A stretch of DNA of 64,000 nt from Chlorobium sp. (GCA_005843835.1 SZXZ01000011.1:1-64000); one strand, 5' to 3'; shown: positions 1-9,570, counted from the stretch's first letter. A program made the numbers and translations. The notes: generated from the sequence alone by a model not told the origin.

Positions 1-253
1 TGCAATGATACGAACAAAAAACAGGTTTAAACTTATTAATATCCATGTTTGCGTACCTAACCATCGGCATCAGTATCGTATATCAGAAATCAGTACAGCT
101 TTGATCTTAATAGTGTTACGTAACTGTTAATTTATTAAAAAAAAACACAAAGGCGCAACTATTACATAAATCCCCGTAGTGCTACGGGGATGATAGAAAA
201 AAATTAAGTAAAGTGAGAGGTGGCGAGTAATCTGCTTTTGGTTGTGACAGCTG
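1..253. other. Non-coding left edge with a strong hairpin
   Basis: No convincing gene is visible. A near-perfect inverted repeat (arms 170-179 and 182-191, ATCCCCGTAG/CTACGGGGAT) lies about 60 bases beyond the stop codon of the minus-strand aminotransferase-like gene. It may end that transcript, although no clear T-run follows on the minus strand. The rest is AT-rich with nothing I recognise. Confidence 0.5.
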
Positions 254-1456
254 TTAAATCACACCAAGCTCCCTGCCGATGGAAGTGAATTCGTCAATAA
301 CTTTATCGAGATGTTCACGCTTATGGGTTGCCATAAAACTTGTTCGTAGAGCTTCATGGCCAGGCATAACGCCTGGGCGTATGAAAGCGTTTACGTAAAC
401 ACCAGCATCGAAAAGTTTTTTCCAGAAAAGAAGGGTTTTCATCTGATCCTTAATCAGTACGGTAACGATAGCCGTACGTGAAGGCATAAGAGTAAACCCG
501 ACGTTGAGTAGTCCCTGACGAACGTAATCGGTATTTGAAATCAACTGATCCATAAGTTGAGGCTCATGGCGTATAATTTCGAGTGTCGTCAATACTGCCG
601 CTACGCTTGCCGGTGTGGGCGAAGCACTGAAAATAAGCGAAGAGGCGTTATGCTTGATATAATTAATTACGCTCCGGTCGCCGACAACGTAACCTCCAAG
701 AGATCCGAAAGTTTTTGAGAAGGTCCCCATAATAAGGTCAACGTCGTTGACAAGGTTAAACTCCGAAGGCGTTCCCCTTCCGTTTTTACCGATGACACCG
801 ACAGCATGAGCATCGTCAATAAGAATGCGTGCGTCATATTTTTTTGCCAGCGCAACAAGGCTTGGAAGGTCCACAATTTCACCTGAAACAGAGAAGACCC
901 CATCCGAAACAATCAATCGACCTGATGTGCCCGGAAGACTTTGAAGCACTCGCTCAAGGTCTTCCATGTTGTTATGGTTATAGCGTACCAGGTTTGCCCC
1001 GGCACCTTGGGCCATTATAGATGCAGCAACAAGGCTGGCATGGTTGTCGCGGTCAGAAACAATGTATTCACCGCGTTGTACAAGAGTCGGTATAATGCCT
1101 TGTCCTGTCTGGTAGCCTGTACTGAAGAGCAGGCAGCGTTCCTTTTCAAAGAAATCTGCAAGCTTCTCTTCCAGTTCAACATGAAGATTGACCGTCCCCG
1201 TCATGTAACGTGAACCGCTACAACTGGTGCCGTATTTTTTGATAGCCTGTATTGAAGCCTCTTTTACCCTTGGATCGGCTGTAAGGCCGAGATAGTTATT
1301 AGATCCGGCCATGACAAGTTTCCTTCCGCCAAATGTAACAACCGGTCCTTCGTTTTCGTCTATAGGGTGAAAAAAGGGATATATGCCCTGTGCCTTTACT
1401 TCGTCGGCAAGGGTAAAATCAATGCATTTTTTAAATAAGTCTTTGGTTTTATCCAC
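254..1456 (-). CDS. Serine palmitoyltransferase-like alpha-oxoamine synthase (PLP)
   Basis: A 400-residue fold-type I PLP enzyme of the alpha-oxoamine synthase family (BioF, KBL, HemA, SPT), which joins an amino acid to an acyl thioester with loss of CO2. Visible motifs: DRDNHAS around residue 136-141, DDAHAVG at 214-220 (PLP-ring Asp and His) and [11 protein letters not shown] with the Schiff-base Lys at 248. Length and motifs fit soluble bacterial serine palmitoyltransferase and 8-amino-7-oxononanoate synthase alike. No other biotin gene is near, and a divergent extended SDR gene lies 255 bases away, so sphingolipid or aminolipid synthesis is my preferred reading. Family assignment is sure; substrate is inferred. 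Confidence 0.8.
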   Translation of the reverse strand: MDKTKDLFKKCIDFTLADEVKAQGIYPFFHPIDENEGPVVTFGGRKLVMAGSNNYLGLTADPRVKEASIQAIKKYGTSCSGSRYMTGTVNLHVELEEKLADFFEKERCLLFSTGYQTGQGIIPTLVQRGEYIVSDRDNHASLVAASIMAQGAGANLVRYNHNNMEDLERVLQSLPGTSGRLIVSDGVFSVSGEIVDLPSLVALAKKYDARILIDDAHAVGVIGKNGRGTPSEFNLVNDVDLIMGTFSKTFGSLGGYVVGDRSVINYIKHNASSLIFSASPTPASVAAVLTTLEIIRHEPQLMDQLISNTDYVRQGLLNVGFTLMPSRTAIVTVLIKDQMKTLLFWKKLFDAGVYVNAFIRPGVMPGHEALRTSFMATHKREHLDKVIDEFTSIGRELGVI

Positions 1457-1711
1457 AGTAACGCAAATTTACTTCAGCTGTAAGAAAAAAAGCTGGAATT
1501 TCTTGTTTTTACGATCGATTACTTAATGTTTATTTTTATTGATGACTGGGTATTTAGCGAGCGGGATTTACCCACGAACCGAAATGTATTAAAATTTTTA
1601 TTTTTTTTGTTGAAACACGGTGTGGTTTTTTTCCTGTACGGAAAGCTTGATGGTCAAATAAGCCTCTTGAAAATCTCAATCAAGGGGTAAAAAAAGGAAA
1701 TTAATAAGATT

Positions 1712-2704
1712 ATGGGCGAAACAATACTAGTGACCGGTTCCACAGGATTTATTGGCGCAAGGACATTAATGTATCTCGCTGACGAAGGTGCAAAGGTCAG
1801 GATTTTTCTTCGGCCGGAGAGCCTCTCAGGAGCGCTGCCCGAAGGGGTTGAGGTTGTTCGAGGCAGTTTCAGCGATTCAGATGCTCTTGCAAAAGCGGTA
1901 AAGGGCGTTGACAGAATCATACACCTTGCAGGGTTGACGAAAGCAGTTGATGAGGCGGGCTATGATGCCGGGAATGTGATGCCGGTTCGGAATCTGCTCA
2001 ATGTAATCAGGGAGCATAATCCAGCACTCAAAAGGTTTTTATTCGTCTCGTCACTTACGGCGGCAGGACCGGCATCAGAGGGTATATACGGGGTCAAAGA
2101 GTCTGATTCTTCTTATCCCGTAAGTGCATACGGTCGCAGCAAGTTAAGAGCTGAAGCCCTCTGTATGGAAAGCGCAGCTGAGATTCCTGTAACGATAGTA
2201 CGTCCTCCCGCAGTCTATGGACCGGGAGACAGGGACATACTTCAGGTTTTTCAGATGCTTGCAAAAGGGGTGTTGGTGACAGCCGGAAGTTCTGAGAGAC
2301 AACGCTTCAGTATGATTTATGTTGACGATCTTGTCAGCGGTGTAATGATGGCTCTTCGCTCAGACCGGACAGCGGGTCGACTCTATTATATTACATCTCT
2401 CCAGTCATGCTCATGGGATGAAGTTATTGCAGCGGCACAACCGGTGCTTGGGTTTAAAAGACTGCACAGGCTGCCGTTACCTAAGCCTTTTGTATTTCTT
2501 GTTGGATTGGTTATTGGTGCTGCAGGTTCATTATCAGGAAAACCGGTCCTTATCAATCGCGACAAGGCAAATGAACTCGTGCAGGATTATTGGGTATGTT
2601 CTCCTCGGCAGGCAGAACTCGATTTTGGGTTTACAGCCGGAACGTCTCTCCCTGAAGGGGTATCAAAAACTATTTCCTGGTATAGAAGCCAAGGGTGGTT
2701 ATGA
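1712..2704 (+). CDS. Extended SDR, NAD-dependent epimerase/dehydratase family
   Basis: A 330-residue extended short-chain dehydrogenase. The N-terminal Rossmann motif TGSTGFIG is at residues 8-15, and the catalytic YGRSK has Tyr140 and Lys144, preceded by the serine strand FVSS. The C-terminal third carries the variable substrate domain. It is divergent from the serine-palmitoyltransferase-like gene. In bacterial ceramide pathways such as that of Caulobacter, an SDR annotated as an epimerase (CerR) reduces the 3-keto group made by Spt, so this gene could be that reductase. The alternative is a sugar-nucleotide or dihydroflavonol-reductase-type enzyme. Only the family is certain. Confidence 0.8.
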   Translation: MGETILVTGSTGFIGARTLMYLADEGAKVRIFLRPESLSGALPEGVEVVRGSFSDSDALAKAVKGVDRIIHLAGLTKAVDEAGYDAGNVMPVRNLLNVIREHNPALKRFLFVSSLTAAGPASEGIYGVKESDSSYPVSAYGRSKLRAEALCMESAAEIPVTIVRPPAVYGPGDRDILQVFQMLAKGVLVTAGSSERQRFSMIYVDDLVSGVMMALRSDRTAGRLYYITSLQSCSWDEVIAAAQPVLGFKRLHRLPLPKPFVFLVGLVIGAAGSLSGKPVLINRDKANELVQDYWVCSPRQAELDFGFTAGTSLPEGVSKTISWYRSQGWL

Positions 2705-2733
2705 ATAGCGGCAAGTGTTGCATGGTATTGTTT

Positions 2734-3774
2734 TCAGCCAAGCAGTTTCTGCATAAGTTTCAGGAGCAGATACTTTTCATCACTGTAAGGTATCAGCCCT
2801 TTCATTGAGGCATCAGTTTCCCTTAAAGCTGCAATAGCATTTTCTGCATCCTGCAATGAAAACGATCTGGTGTAGCTGAGATAGTTTTTAACGAAATACT
2901 CTTGTTTTCCGTACATGCCGAGAATGTTGGCAATCTCTGATTGAGGAAGCTGTCGGACGTTGGGTAGAGAAAGTTTCCAGAGCCGGAAATAAAAGGTAGT
3001 AAGAAACCGGACAATATTAGCCAGCCCTTCCTTCTGCCCTTCCTGATCCATAATCATAAGTGATATCCCGCTGCAGAGTCTCAAATTTCTATCAGCAAGG
3101 GCTTTTTCAAGTTCAAAAACATTGTAGGTTTTCGAAATGCCAACACAATCAAAGACATCATGCGCCGTTATGCGTTTTTCAGCGCCTCGGGCGGAGGCAT
3201 ACATGATTATTTTTTCGATCTCGTGGCATATTTCCCGGGCTGATGGCTGAATATACGTTGTAAACGCCTTGAGTGCATCCGGGTCAAATTCCCATCCGGA
3301 TGCTTTTGCCCTGTTAAAGGCGAAAAGGTCCGGTGCTTTGATAATAGGAAAATCGTGACGGTATTTTTTCAGCGTACTGAAAGGAGGTTTTTCAATATCC
3401 TTTTTATCGATTTGATCAGCATCAAACACTAGGACGGTAAATTCAGCTGGATTTGAAAAATACCGGATGAACTTTTCCTCATGCTGTTTCTGGAGCTCTT
3501 TTGTAGCAGGCTTTTTGATTTTTTCAAACTGCCTTACAATAATGAGCTGCTTTGCCGTAAACATTGGGTACTCGGAGGCCTTTGAAACCAGCTCTCCAAG
3601 GGTAAGGTCAGGGCCATAAAAAATATGGGTGTTGCATGCAGCATCGTTTTCCGAAGGGAAAATAGCTGTCCTGACCATACCCGCCAACTCCTCTTTAAGG
3701 TAGCTTTCCGGACCGTATAAGAAATAAACCGGTAAAATAGTACCAGCCAGAATGTTTTTTTTTAGTGCATCCAT
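2734..3774 (-). CDS. holA: DNA polymerase III subunit delta
   Basis: A 346-residue protein matching the HolA family throughout: N-terminal [15 protein letters not shown] (the degenerate nucleotide-binding strand-loop), a central AAA+-like domain, and a C-terminal helical clamp-loader collar domain with [12 protein letters not shown] near the end. Delta opens the beta sliding clamp within the clamp-loader complex. It lies convergent to the SDR gene and 48 bases beyond ssb on the same strand, so the two replication genes may be co-transcribed. Confidence 0.93.
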   Translation of the reverse strand: MDALKKNILAGTILPVYFLYGPESYLKEELAGMVRTAIFPSENDAACNTHIFYGPDLTLGELVSKASEYPMFTAKQLIIVRQFEKIKKPATKELQKQHEEKFIRYFSNPAEFTVLVFDADQIDKKDIEKPPFSTLKKYRHDFPIIKAPDLFAFNRAKASGWEFDPDALKAFTTYIQPSAREICHEIEKIIMYASARGAEKRITAHDVFDCVGISKTYNVFELEKALADRNLRLCSGISLMIMDQEGQKEGLANIVRFLTTFYFRLWKLSLPNVRQLPQSEIANILGMYGKQEYFVKNYLSYTRSFSLQDAENAIAALRETDASMKGLIPYSDEKYLLLKLMQKLLG

Positions 3775-3822
3775 CAGCTAGGGGGGGTGCGAAGGAGTAC
3801 ACCCGGTAAATATTAAGAGAGT

Positions 3823-4281
3823 TTAAAAAGGCAGATCATCTTTTTCATTTTCAAGGTGCGGCCCCGATGATGGAGCTGGATATGAAGGTGCACTGTTTTG
3901 CTGACGTTCGCTGTTTTGTGGAGGGCCTTCATTATATCCACCCGGTCCAGATGGTTTTCCATCCAGCATCTGCATTTCACTCATCACGATTTCCGTGGTA
4001 TACTGCTTGACTCCTTCTTTCTCCCAACTCCGGGTCTGCAACCGTCCCTCAAGATATACTTGCGAGCCTTTGTGCAGATACTCTTTGCATATTTCTGCCA
4101 ACCGTCCCCATGCAACTACTCTATGCCATTCTGTTTTTTCCTGGAACTCTCCCTGCTGGTTTTTATACTTTTCACTGGTTGCAACCGTGAAGTTCGATAC
4201 AGAAGTCGATCCAACCTGACGGCTTTCCGGTTCACCACCAAGTCTGCCGAGAAGTATTACCTTATTAACGCCTTTTGCCAT
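3823..4281 (-). CDS. ssb: Single-stranded DNA-binding protein
   Basis: A 152-residue SSB. The OB-fold occupies about residues 1-105 (starts [16 protein letters not shown]; contains [14 protein letters not shown]). A Gly/Pro/Ser/Gln-rich flexible linker follows, and the protein ends in the acidic tip NEKDDLPF, the conserved docking peptide for SSB partner proteins. It binds single-stranded DNA as a tetramer in replication, repair and recombination. It lies upstream of holA on the same strand. Confidence 0.96.
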   Translation of the reverse strand: MAKGVNKVILLGRLGGEPESRQVGSTSVSNFTVATSEKYKNQQGEFQEKTEWHRVVAWGRLAEICKEYLHKGSQVYLEGRLQTRSWEKEGVKQYTTEIVMSEMQMLDGKPSGPGGYNEGPPQNSERQQNSAPSYPAPSSGPHLENEKDDLPF

Positions 4282-4373
4282 TTCTGTTACTCTTTCATTA
4301 TTCGTTGAGAAAAAAATCGAAAGTACCTTTTAACATGTATACAGAAGATATATCTCCGCTGCCGAAACTACAA

Positions 4374-5183
4374 CTAAATTACAAGAAGTTGCGCATCAAT
4401 GACCGGCCCTTCCTTGCATAGCAGTATGGTACGATTACCTCCATCAGGGTCATTTATTTCAACACTGCATCCGTAACATATACCAATACCGCAACCCATA
4501 ACCGATTCAAGTGAGAGATCGCACACCAGCTTTTTAGACCTGCTGTAGCCTGCAAGTGCTTTCAGCATTGGATTTGGTCCGCATGCAAACAGTTTGATCG
4601 GTCCTTCCTGTTCAATATCGGGCAATTCGTTGTTGAGAAGATCCAGCACAGTACCCCTGAACCCAAAAGAGCCATCATCTGTCGCAAACCTGCAATTGTC
4701 AAGATTATATCCCAGAAGGTCGTCTTTTGTTCGACCGCCAATCAGGTTAATCACCTTTATACCATTTGCAGCAAGTGATTTTGATAAAAAGAGCATCGGT
4801 GCGGTGCCTATACCCCCCGAAAGCAGAACAGCAGTTTTAAAATGCGGGTCTGTTATGTTAAAAGAGTTTCCCAGAGGTCCAAGCACCATAACTGTTGAAC
4901 CTTCATCGTAATTGGCAAAAATAGCAGTACCACATCCTATGGATTTAACCATGATGTCAATAAGATTTCCATTCACATTGTGAATCGAAAAAGGTCTTCT
5001 TAGCAAGGGTTGTGTGGATGTATTGACCTTAATATTAACAAAGTTCCCTGGTTTTGCCGTTGCGGCAATTGACGGGCAGTTCAGGGTTATGATATTGACA
5101 TCGCTGATAATGGATTGAGTCCGGACCACAGTTGCCCTGACATCAATAATAGTTTTTGTTTGGAGCATAACGGGGCTCTTCAA
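4374..5183 (-). CDS. pyrK: Dihydroorotate dehydrogenase electron-transfer subunit (PyrK-like)
   Basis: A 269-residue ferredoxin-reductase-like flavoprotein. The FAD-binding barrel carries PLLRRPFSIHNV near residue 60, the nucleotide-binding domain carries LLSGGIGTAPML, and the C-terminal tail has four Cys in ESVMGCGIGICYGC plus a later LLCKEGP, which would ligate the 2Fe-2S cluster. PyrK passes electrons from the PyrD subunit of class 1B dihydroorotate dehydrogenase to NAD+ in pyrimidine synthesis. No pyrD is in the window. The start could be the listed Met or the Met six residues in. It is distantly related to the hydrogenase gamma subunit further downstream. Confidence 0.88.
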   Translation of the reverse strand: MKSPVMLQTKTIIDVRATVVRTQSIISDVNIITLNCPSIAATAKPGNFVNIKVNTSTQPLLRRPFSIHNVNGNLIDIMVKSIGCGTAIFANYDEGSTVMVLGPLGNSFNITDPHFKTAVLLSGGIGTAPMLFLSKSLAANGIKVINLIGGRTKDDLLGYNLDNCRFATDDGSFGFRGTVLDLLNNELPDIEQEGPIKLFACGPNPMLKALAGYSRSKKLVCDLSLESVMGCGIGICYGCSVEINDPDGGNRTILLCKEGPVIDAQLLVI

Positions 5184-5473
5184 AGAAAGTGAAGTTATAA
5201 ATTATAGTAATTAATTAAGCGAGTGGCGCGTTCATTTGCAAACCATTTTCCAGCCATTCCTGTATGATGCATAAACAACAACCCGCCAATGTATTCATGT
5301 GCTTGTTGAGGATATGCCGAAACCGGTAAAAAATTTTTAATTAAAAAGAGGGCATAAAATTTTTAACATTGATCGAAGTGTGTATGTTAGATCTTTTGTA
5401 GTATCAGCTCAGAGTTATATCTTAAACTTTTCTGATTTTTTCCGCTCTATACATAAAATCCAATGTTTGGTTC
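5184..5473. promoter_or_regulatory. Divergent intergenic region, pyrK to arsA1
   Basis: About 290 AT-rich bases between the minus-strand pyrK and the plus-strand chlorosome block. No ORF or strong hairpin is seen. Because both flanking genes point outward, promoters for both must lie here, but I cannot assign -10/-35 elements with confidence. Confidence 0.4.
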
Positions 5474-6700
5474 ATGCGTATTTTAACGTTCACAGGTAAA
5501 GGCGGGGTAGGCAAGACCAGTGTTTCAGCAGCTACAGCTGTTAGGTTATCACAGATTGGTTATCGTACTCTTGTCCTCTCAACTGATCCCGCTCACAGTC
5601 TCTCGGATTCATTTAACTTGTCTCTCGGTGCAGAACCAACAAAGATCAGGGAAAATCTTCATGCAATTGAGGTAAATCCTTATGTAGACCTTAAACAGAA
5701 TTGGCAGTCCGTACAGAAGTACTACACAAGAATTTTCATGGCTCAGGGTGTTTCAGGGGTAATGGCCGACGAAATGACCATTCTTCCGGGTATGGAAGAG
5801 CTTTTTTCTCTGCTGAGAATAAAACGCTATAAAGCCTCTGGACTTTACGATGTTCTGGTTCTCGATACAGCGCCGACCGGAGAAACATTGAGGCTTCTTT
5901 CGCTTCCTGATACCCTGGCATGGGGCATGAAAGCGGTGAAAAATGTCAATAAATATCTTATCAAGCCACTCAGCAAGCCTCTTTCCAGGATGTCTGATAA
6001 AATAGCGTTTTTTATTCCTCCTGCAGACGCTATTGAATCAGTCGACCAGGTTTTTGACGAGCTTGAAGACATCCGTGAAATTCTGACAGACAATAAAAAA
6101 TCCACGGTTCGGCTGGTTATGAATGCCGAAAAGATGTCGATCAAGGAGACCATGCGCGCATTGACCTACCTGAACCTCTACGGGTTCAAGGTGGATATGG
6201 TGCTTGTCAACAAATTGCTCGATACCAACGAGGACAGCGGGTATCTTGAGAATTGGAAAGCTATTCAGCAGAAGTATCTTGGTGAAATAGAAGAAGGCTT
6301 TTCTCCGCTTCCTGTCAAAAAGCTCAGGATGTACGAGCAGGAAATTGTTGGTCTCAAATCGCTTGAGATGTTTGCTAAAGATATGTATGGTGATACCGAT
6401 CCATCAGATATGATGTATGACGAACCACCGATCAAGTTTGTCCGCAACGGCAATGTCTATGAGGTTCAGTTGAAGCTGATGTTTGCCAACCCCGTTGATA
6501 TCGATGTCTGGGTGACCGGTGATGAGCTCTATGTACAAATCGGAAATCAGCGCAAAATTATCACCCTTCCAATCAGCCTGACAGGTCTTGAGCCTGGTGA
6601 TGCGGTCTTTAAGGATAAATGGCTTCATATACCTTTTGACCTTGACCGTCACGATCACACCCAGCTGCACAAAGAGCAAAAGGCCTATGATAGAGGATGA
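5474..6700 (+). CDS. ArsA/Get3-type ATPase with C-terminal alpha-crystallin-like domain (Get3d-like), copy 1
   Basis: A 408-residue SIMIBI-class ATPase. It has a deviant Walker A GKGGVGKT at residues 8-15, switch I STDPAHSLSD at 36-45 (catalytic Asp45) and switch II LDTAPTGETLRLL near 130-145. After the ATPase core, roughly residues 325-400 form a beta-rich segment (VYEVQLKL, LYVQIGNQRKIITLP) typical of the alpha-crystallin-like domain of photosynthetic Get3d proteins. Known Get3 relatives capture hydrophobic membrane proteins; Get3d homologs have been shown to bind tail-anchored clients. It sits directly upstream of csmC and csmA and has a paralog about 3 kb downstream. No arsenic gene is near, so an arsenite pump role is unlikely. 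A role in chlorosome protein handling is inference. Confidence 0.88.
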   Translation: MRILTFTGKGGVGKTSVSAATAVRLSQIGYRTLVLSTDPAHSLSDSFNLSLGAEPTKIRENLHAIEVNPYVDLKQNWQSVQKYYTRIFMAQGVSGVMADEMTILPGMEELFSLLRIKRYKASGLYDVLVLDTAPTGETLRLLSLPDTLAWGMKAVKNVNKYLIKPLSKPLSRMSDKIAFFIPPADAIESVDQVFDELEDIREILTDNKKSTVRLVMNAEKMSIKETMRALTYLNLYGFKVDMVLVNKLLDTNEDSGYLENWKAIQQKYLGEIEEGFSPLPVKKLRMYEQEIVGLKSLEMFAKDMYGDTDPSDMMYDEPPIKFVRNGNVYEVQLKLMFANPVDIDVWVTGDELYVQIGNQRKIITLPISLTGLEPGDAVFKDKWLHIPFDLDRHDHTQLHKEQKAYDRG

Positions 6701-6826
6701 TTTATCCTGTGGAAGAGTATTTGTTTAGATTGATTTTTATGTTTAAATTTTCGTCATATAATCTCGTTAGTTCATCATCATAACAGAGGCATTTTCAAGA
6801 AACGCCTCAATTCCATGGAGAGCAAT

Positions 6827-7246
6827 ATGTCGGAATCGTATCAGAAACTTCGCAAGGATTTTAAAGAGCTGGATTTTACAGATCGCCTAACTTTTCTCGC
6901 TGAAAGCGTGCTTTTAACCGGACAGAGTGCTGTCGTCGGAAGTCTGAATATTGCCGGCAATATTTTTGATACAGTAACCGGTACAGTTGGAGCTGTTATT
7001 GATGCTTCAGGAATAGGAAATCTGCTTGGTAATACAGGCGGGGTAGTGGGTGAAACCATTGACCGTGTTGCAATTACCGTGAAAGACGCATCAAGAACAG
7101 CTAACGAGCTTTATGCAAGTGCTGTTGAAACAGTTGAAAATGCTACCGGAAATGCCGCAACAGCTGTTGGCGATGCAGGTGTATCAGCATCTGAAGTTGT
7201 AAAAAATTTTACCGGATCTTTTCAAAAAGGCCCGATAAGAAAATAG
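6827..7246 (+). CDS. csmC: Chlorosome envelope protein C
   Basis: Recognised as CsmC: begins [20 protein letters not shown], followed by a long Gly/Ala/Val-rich hydrophobic stretch (about residues 25-75) and an amphipathic C-terminal half. CsmC is a hydrophobic protein of the lipid-monolayer envelope around the chlorosome, the bacteriochlorophyll antenna of green sulfur bacteria. An in-frame ATG lies at 6815, but GGAG at 6817-6820 is six bases before the ATG at 6827, so the latter is chosen (139 residues). It is followed by csmA after 156 bases; the two are known to be co-transcribed in other Chlorobi. Confidence 0.95.
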   Translation: MSESYQKLRKDFKELDFTDRLTFLAESVLLTGQSAVVGSLNIAGNIFDTVTGTVGAVIDASGIGNLLGNTGGVVGETIDRVAITVKDASRTANELYASAVETVENATGNAATAVGDAGVSASEVVKNFTGSFQKGPIRK

Positions 7247-7331
7247 AAGAATTAGCTTCCTTGAGAGAAATTTGCTCTGTAAAGGGATGAAAATCTTTTT
7301 CTTGTGTTTTTTTGTTTATTACTGTAAATTA

Positions 7332-7349
7332 AAAACAGAATCCTGTTTT
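7332..7349 (+). promoter_or_regulatory. Hairpin in the csmC-csmA leader
   Basis: Inverted repeat AAAACAG (7332-7338), loop AATC, CTGTTTT (7343-7349), placed 53 bases before the csmA start. The weak A-U-rich stem could be a small pause or processing element separating csmC from the more abundant csmA message. This role is inferred. Confidence 0.35.
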
Positions 7350-7402
7350 AAACATTCTGAATTCTGAAAGCTTTTCAATTAATTAAATTTCAAGGAGGAA
7401 TT

Positions 7403-7645
7403 ATGAGTGGTGGTGGCGTTTTTACCGATATCCTGGCAGCAGCAGGACGCATTTTTGAAGTGATGGTTGAGGGACATTGGGAAACTGTAGGTATGTTGTT
7501 TGATTCTTTAGGCAAAGGCACAATGAGAATCAATCGCAATGCTTATGGTAGCATGGGCGGAGGCACAAGCCTTCGCGGTTCTTCACCTGAAGCCACAGGC
7601 TATGCTGTTCCTTCAAAAGAAGTAGCATCAAAGTTTGCTAAGTAA
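7403..7645 (+). CDS. csmA: Chlorosome baseplate protein A (CsmA precursor)
   Basis: An 80-residue protein, near-identical in character to known Csm[21 protein letters not shown] start, then EGHWETVG with His25, the expected bacteriochlorophyll a ligand. CsmA forms the paracrystalline baseplate joining the chlorosome to the FMO protein. In characterised Chlorobi the last 20 residues are cut off after synthesis. The corresponding site here would be between Ser60 and Ser61 in RGS|SPEA, because this copy has one extra Thr in the GGGTS loop compared with the 79-residue form I recall. A strong ribosome site AAGGAGG starts at 7391. A strong terminator follows at 7669. Confidence 0.98.
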   Translation: MSGGGVFTDILAAAGRIFEVMVEGHWETVGMLFDSLGKGTMRINRNAYGSMGGGTSLRGSSPEATGYAVPSKEVASKFAK

Positions 7646-7668
7646 TGTAATTCGGTATGTCCGTTTTC

Positions 7669-7707
7669 AGGCAGTGAAAAGTATTTGGTTTCACTGCCTT
7701 TTTTTAT
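7669..7707 (+). terminator. Intrinsic terminator of csmA
   Basis: An 11-bp perfect stem, AGGCAGTGAAA (7669-7679) with TTTCACTGCCT (7689-7699), is followed by a T-run. It lies 24 bases after the csmA stop and should separate the abundant csmA transcript from the PH-like gene downstream. Confidence 0.93.
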
Positions 7708-7923
7708 TGTCGTATTGTTGGCCCATCTCGCAACATAACCTGCCCTTGTTTCTTTAATCAGCAGATGCAGGCAGTTACTTCTTATCCTCTATTCTTTGCA
7801 GAAATTTTCTTTAACTGTTTAATGTTTACCGAATGCATATCGGTTCATTGAGTTATTTCTGTTTATTGTAAAAAATTTGATAAATTTCAGTTCAGGGCGC
7901 CAATAAGTATTAAGAGAGCAGGT

Positions 7924-9570
7924 ATGGTTAATTTATCGTTGTATATCTCAGGTCAGGCTGATCAGAATGATGTAACTGAGTTCTTTCAGAAAAGTCTCAT
8001 GAACCCCGGTGAAAATCCGATTGCTTTTTTTGAAGGGGTTTTTTATGAGTCACATCAGGAACGTGTCGGTAATATCGCGTTTCAGGATTATTTGATCTAT
8101 TCAGACAAGGCAGTTTACTTTTGGGCAAGGGGTTCGAGTAAAGATTATCTCGACAGATTTGATCTTGGCGCTGTTTCTGTGAACAGCAGGAACAAAAATC
8201 AAGATTTCGCGACTCTTAATTTTAAGGTGCGTCGCGACCAGAAAGATCCTGTGTATGTAATATTTGATATGGTTGAACTGCACGAAGCTGAGTTAATAAC
8301 CCGGCTTCACACAGTCATAGAATCAATTATTGAGGACGCCCTAGGGGTTAACTACAGCAAAGAATTGCCCGTCGAAGTCTCCAATGCAGTTCTTCGAGGA
8401 GCACGTGGTATATGTATTCCGCAGATTATTCCTCTTCGATTTGATACACCAGACATAGCCCAGCAAGAGAGCCACATTGGCTATGGCCAGGATCTGCTGG
8501 AGCAATACAAGGCAAATATCGGTTATTCCAGCCCCGAAATGCAGCAGCCATTCAATGGACAACCTGCAGGTGCGGCACAAGGCGGAGAGAAACACACAGG
8601 CGGGTTTTCTCCTGCTGATGCTTTAAAGGGTATTGAAAATATGCTTCCCAAGGATCCTGCTTCATTAAAAAGAGTAGCCGATTCTATCAAGGAGATGCTT
8701 GGTGATGCCCCGCTAAGGTTTCGTGATCAGGTTAAGAACGACCTGCAACATGTTCCTGGCATGCTTTCTGCGCTCAATGAGCTGTTAACCAATATAGCCG
8801 ATAATCCGCAGGCAGAGCGCTTTGTAATGAACATCGTTAAAACTGCCGTGCGCAATGACGGTATGATTGGATCTGTTGGCAAGCTTATTAAACTTTCTTC
8901 AAATTTTGGAAGCTCAGGAAGCGGCTCAGGAAGGCGATCGTCACAGCGAAATGCCAGTAAATCCGATACTTCAGGATCCAATGAAAATACGTCGAAAAGT
9001 CCAAGACGCGGTGTTGATGACGACGATGAAACTCCTGTAAGAAGAAGAAATATTCACATCAAAAGCGATGATGAAGCTACGCTGAATGAAGATTGTTTTG
9101 GTAATGATACAGCCTCAAACGAAAAACATGCTGTTTCATCGGCATCAATCCCAAATACAAAGACCGCTGATGACTTCGATGGTGATACTGTACCGCAACG
9201 AAAAAAGATTACGATCAAATCCCCTGACGAAGACGTTCTTCCTATTGTCAAAAACATGATGAGTACGGACGATTTTTCATCCGATGACCAATTTTCAGAT
9301 AAAGGGAATCAGGCTGATAGTGTTGAAAAAGTCGAAGAGATAACTCCTTCAAGAAAAAAAATTCGAATAATACCGGCTGAAGCTGAAGATGAAATTCATC
9401 CGGGAGAAAAGGTTTTTTCGGCACCTCAGTCAGAAAAGAGCTTTTCTGAAATAGATCCCATGCCACACCCTATGAATAATGCTGTTGATAACTCAACTGA
9501 AACCAAAACTGCGGATAACAGCAGATTGACTGGTGGTGAAAACGATAACGAAGGGCAAACACATCGGTAA
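7924..9570 (+). CDS. Unknown protein: N-terminal PH-like domain and long disordered tail, between csmA and arsA2
   Basis: A 548-residue soluble protein with no signal peptide or membrane helix. Residues about 30-135 look like a bacterial PH-like domain: strand pattern with FQDYLIYSDKAVYFWAR, LNFKV and a closing helix ELITRLHTVIESI. Residues 230-330 are helical. After a Ser/Gly linker (330-360) the tail is acidic and low-complexity, with three spaced basic motifs near 370-380, 422-432 and 474-483 of the form TPxRKKIxI. PH-like domains often bind lipid or protein surfaces. Position between csmA and the second Get3-like ATPase (46 bases before it) suggests a chlorosome-related role, but the function is unknown. 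Confidence 0.75.
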   Translation: MVNLSLYISGQADQNDVTEFFQKSLMNPGENPIAFFEGVFYESHQERVGNIAFQDYLIYSDKAVYFWARGSSKDYLDRFDLGAVSVNSRNKNQDFATLNFKVRRDQKDPVYVIFDMVELHEAELITRLHTVIESIIEDALGVNYSKELPVEVSNAVLRGARGICIPQIIPLRFDTPDIAQQESHIGYGQDLLEQYKANIGYSSPEMQQPFNGQPAGAAQGGEKHTGGFSPADALKGIENMLPKDPASLKRVADSIKEMLGDAPLRFRDQVKNDLQHVPGMLSALNELLTNIADNPQAERFVMNIVKTAVRNDGMIGSVGKLIKLSSNFGSSGSGSGRRSSQRNASKSDTSGSNENTSKSPRRGVDDDDETPVRRRNIHIKSDDEATLNEDCFGNDTASNEKHAVSSASIPNTKTADDFDGDTVPQRKKITIKSPDEDVLPIVKNMMSTDDFSSDDQFSDKGNQADSVEKVEEITPSRKKIRIIPAEAEDEIHPGEKVFSAPQSEKSFSEIDPMPHPMNNAVDNSTETKTADNSRLTGGENDNEGQTHR

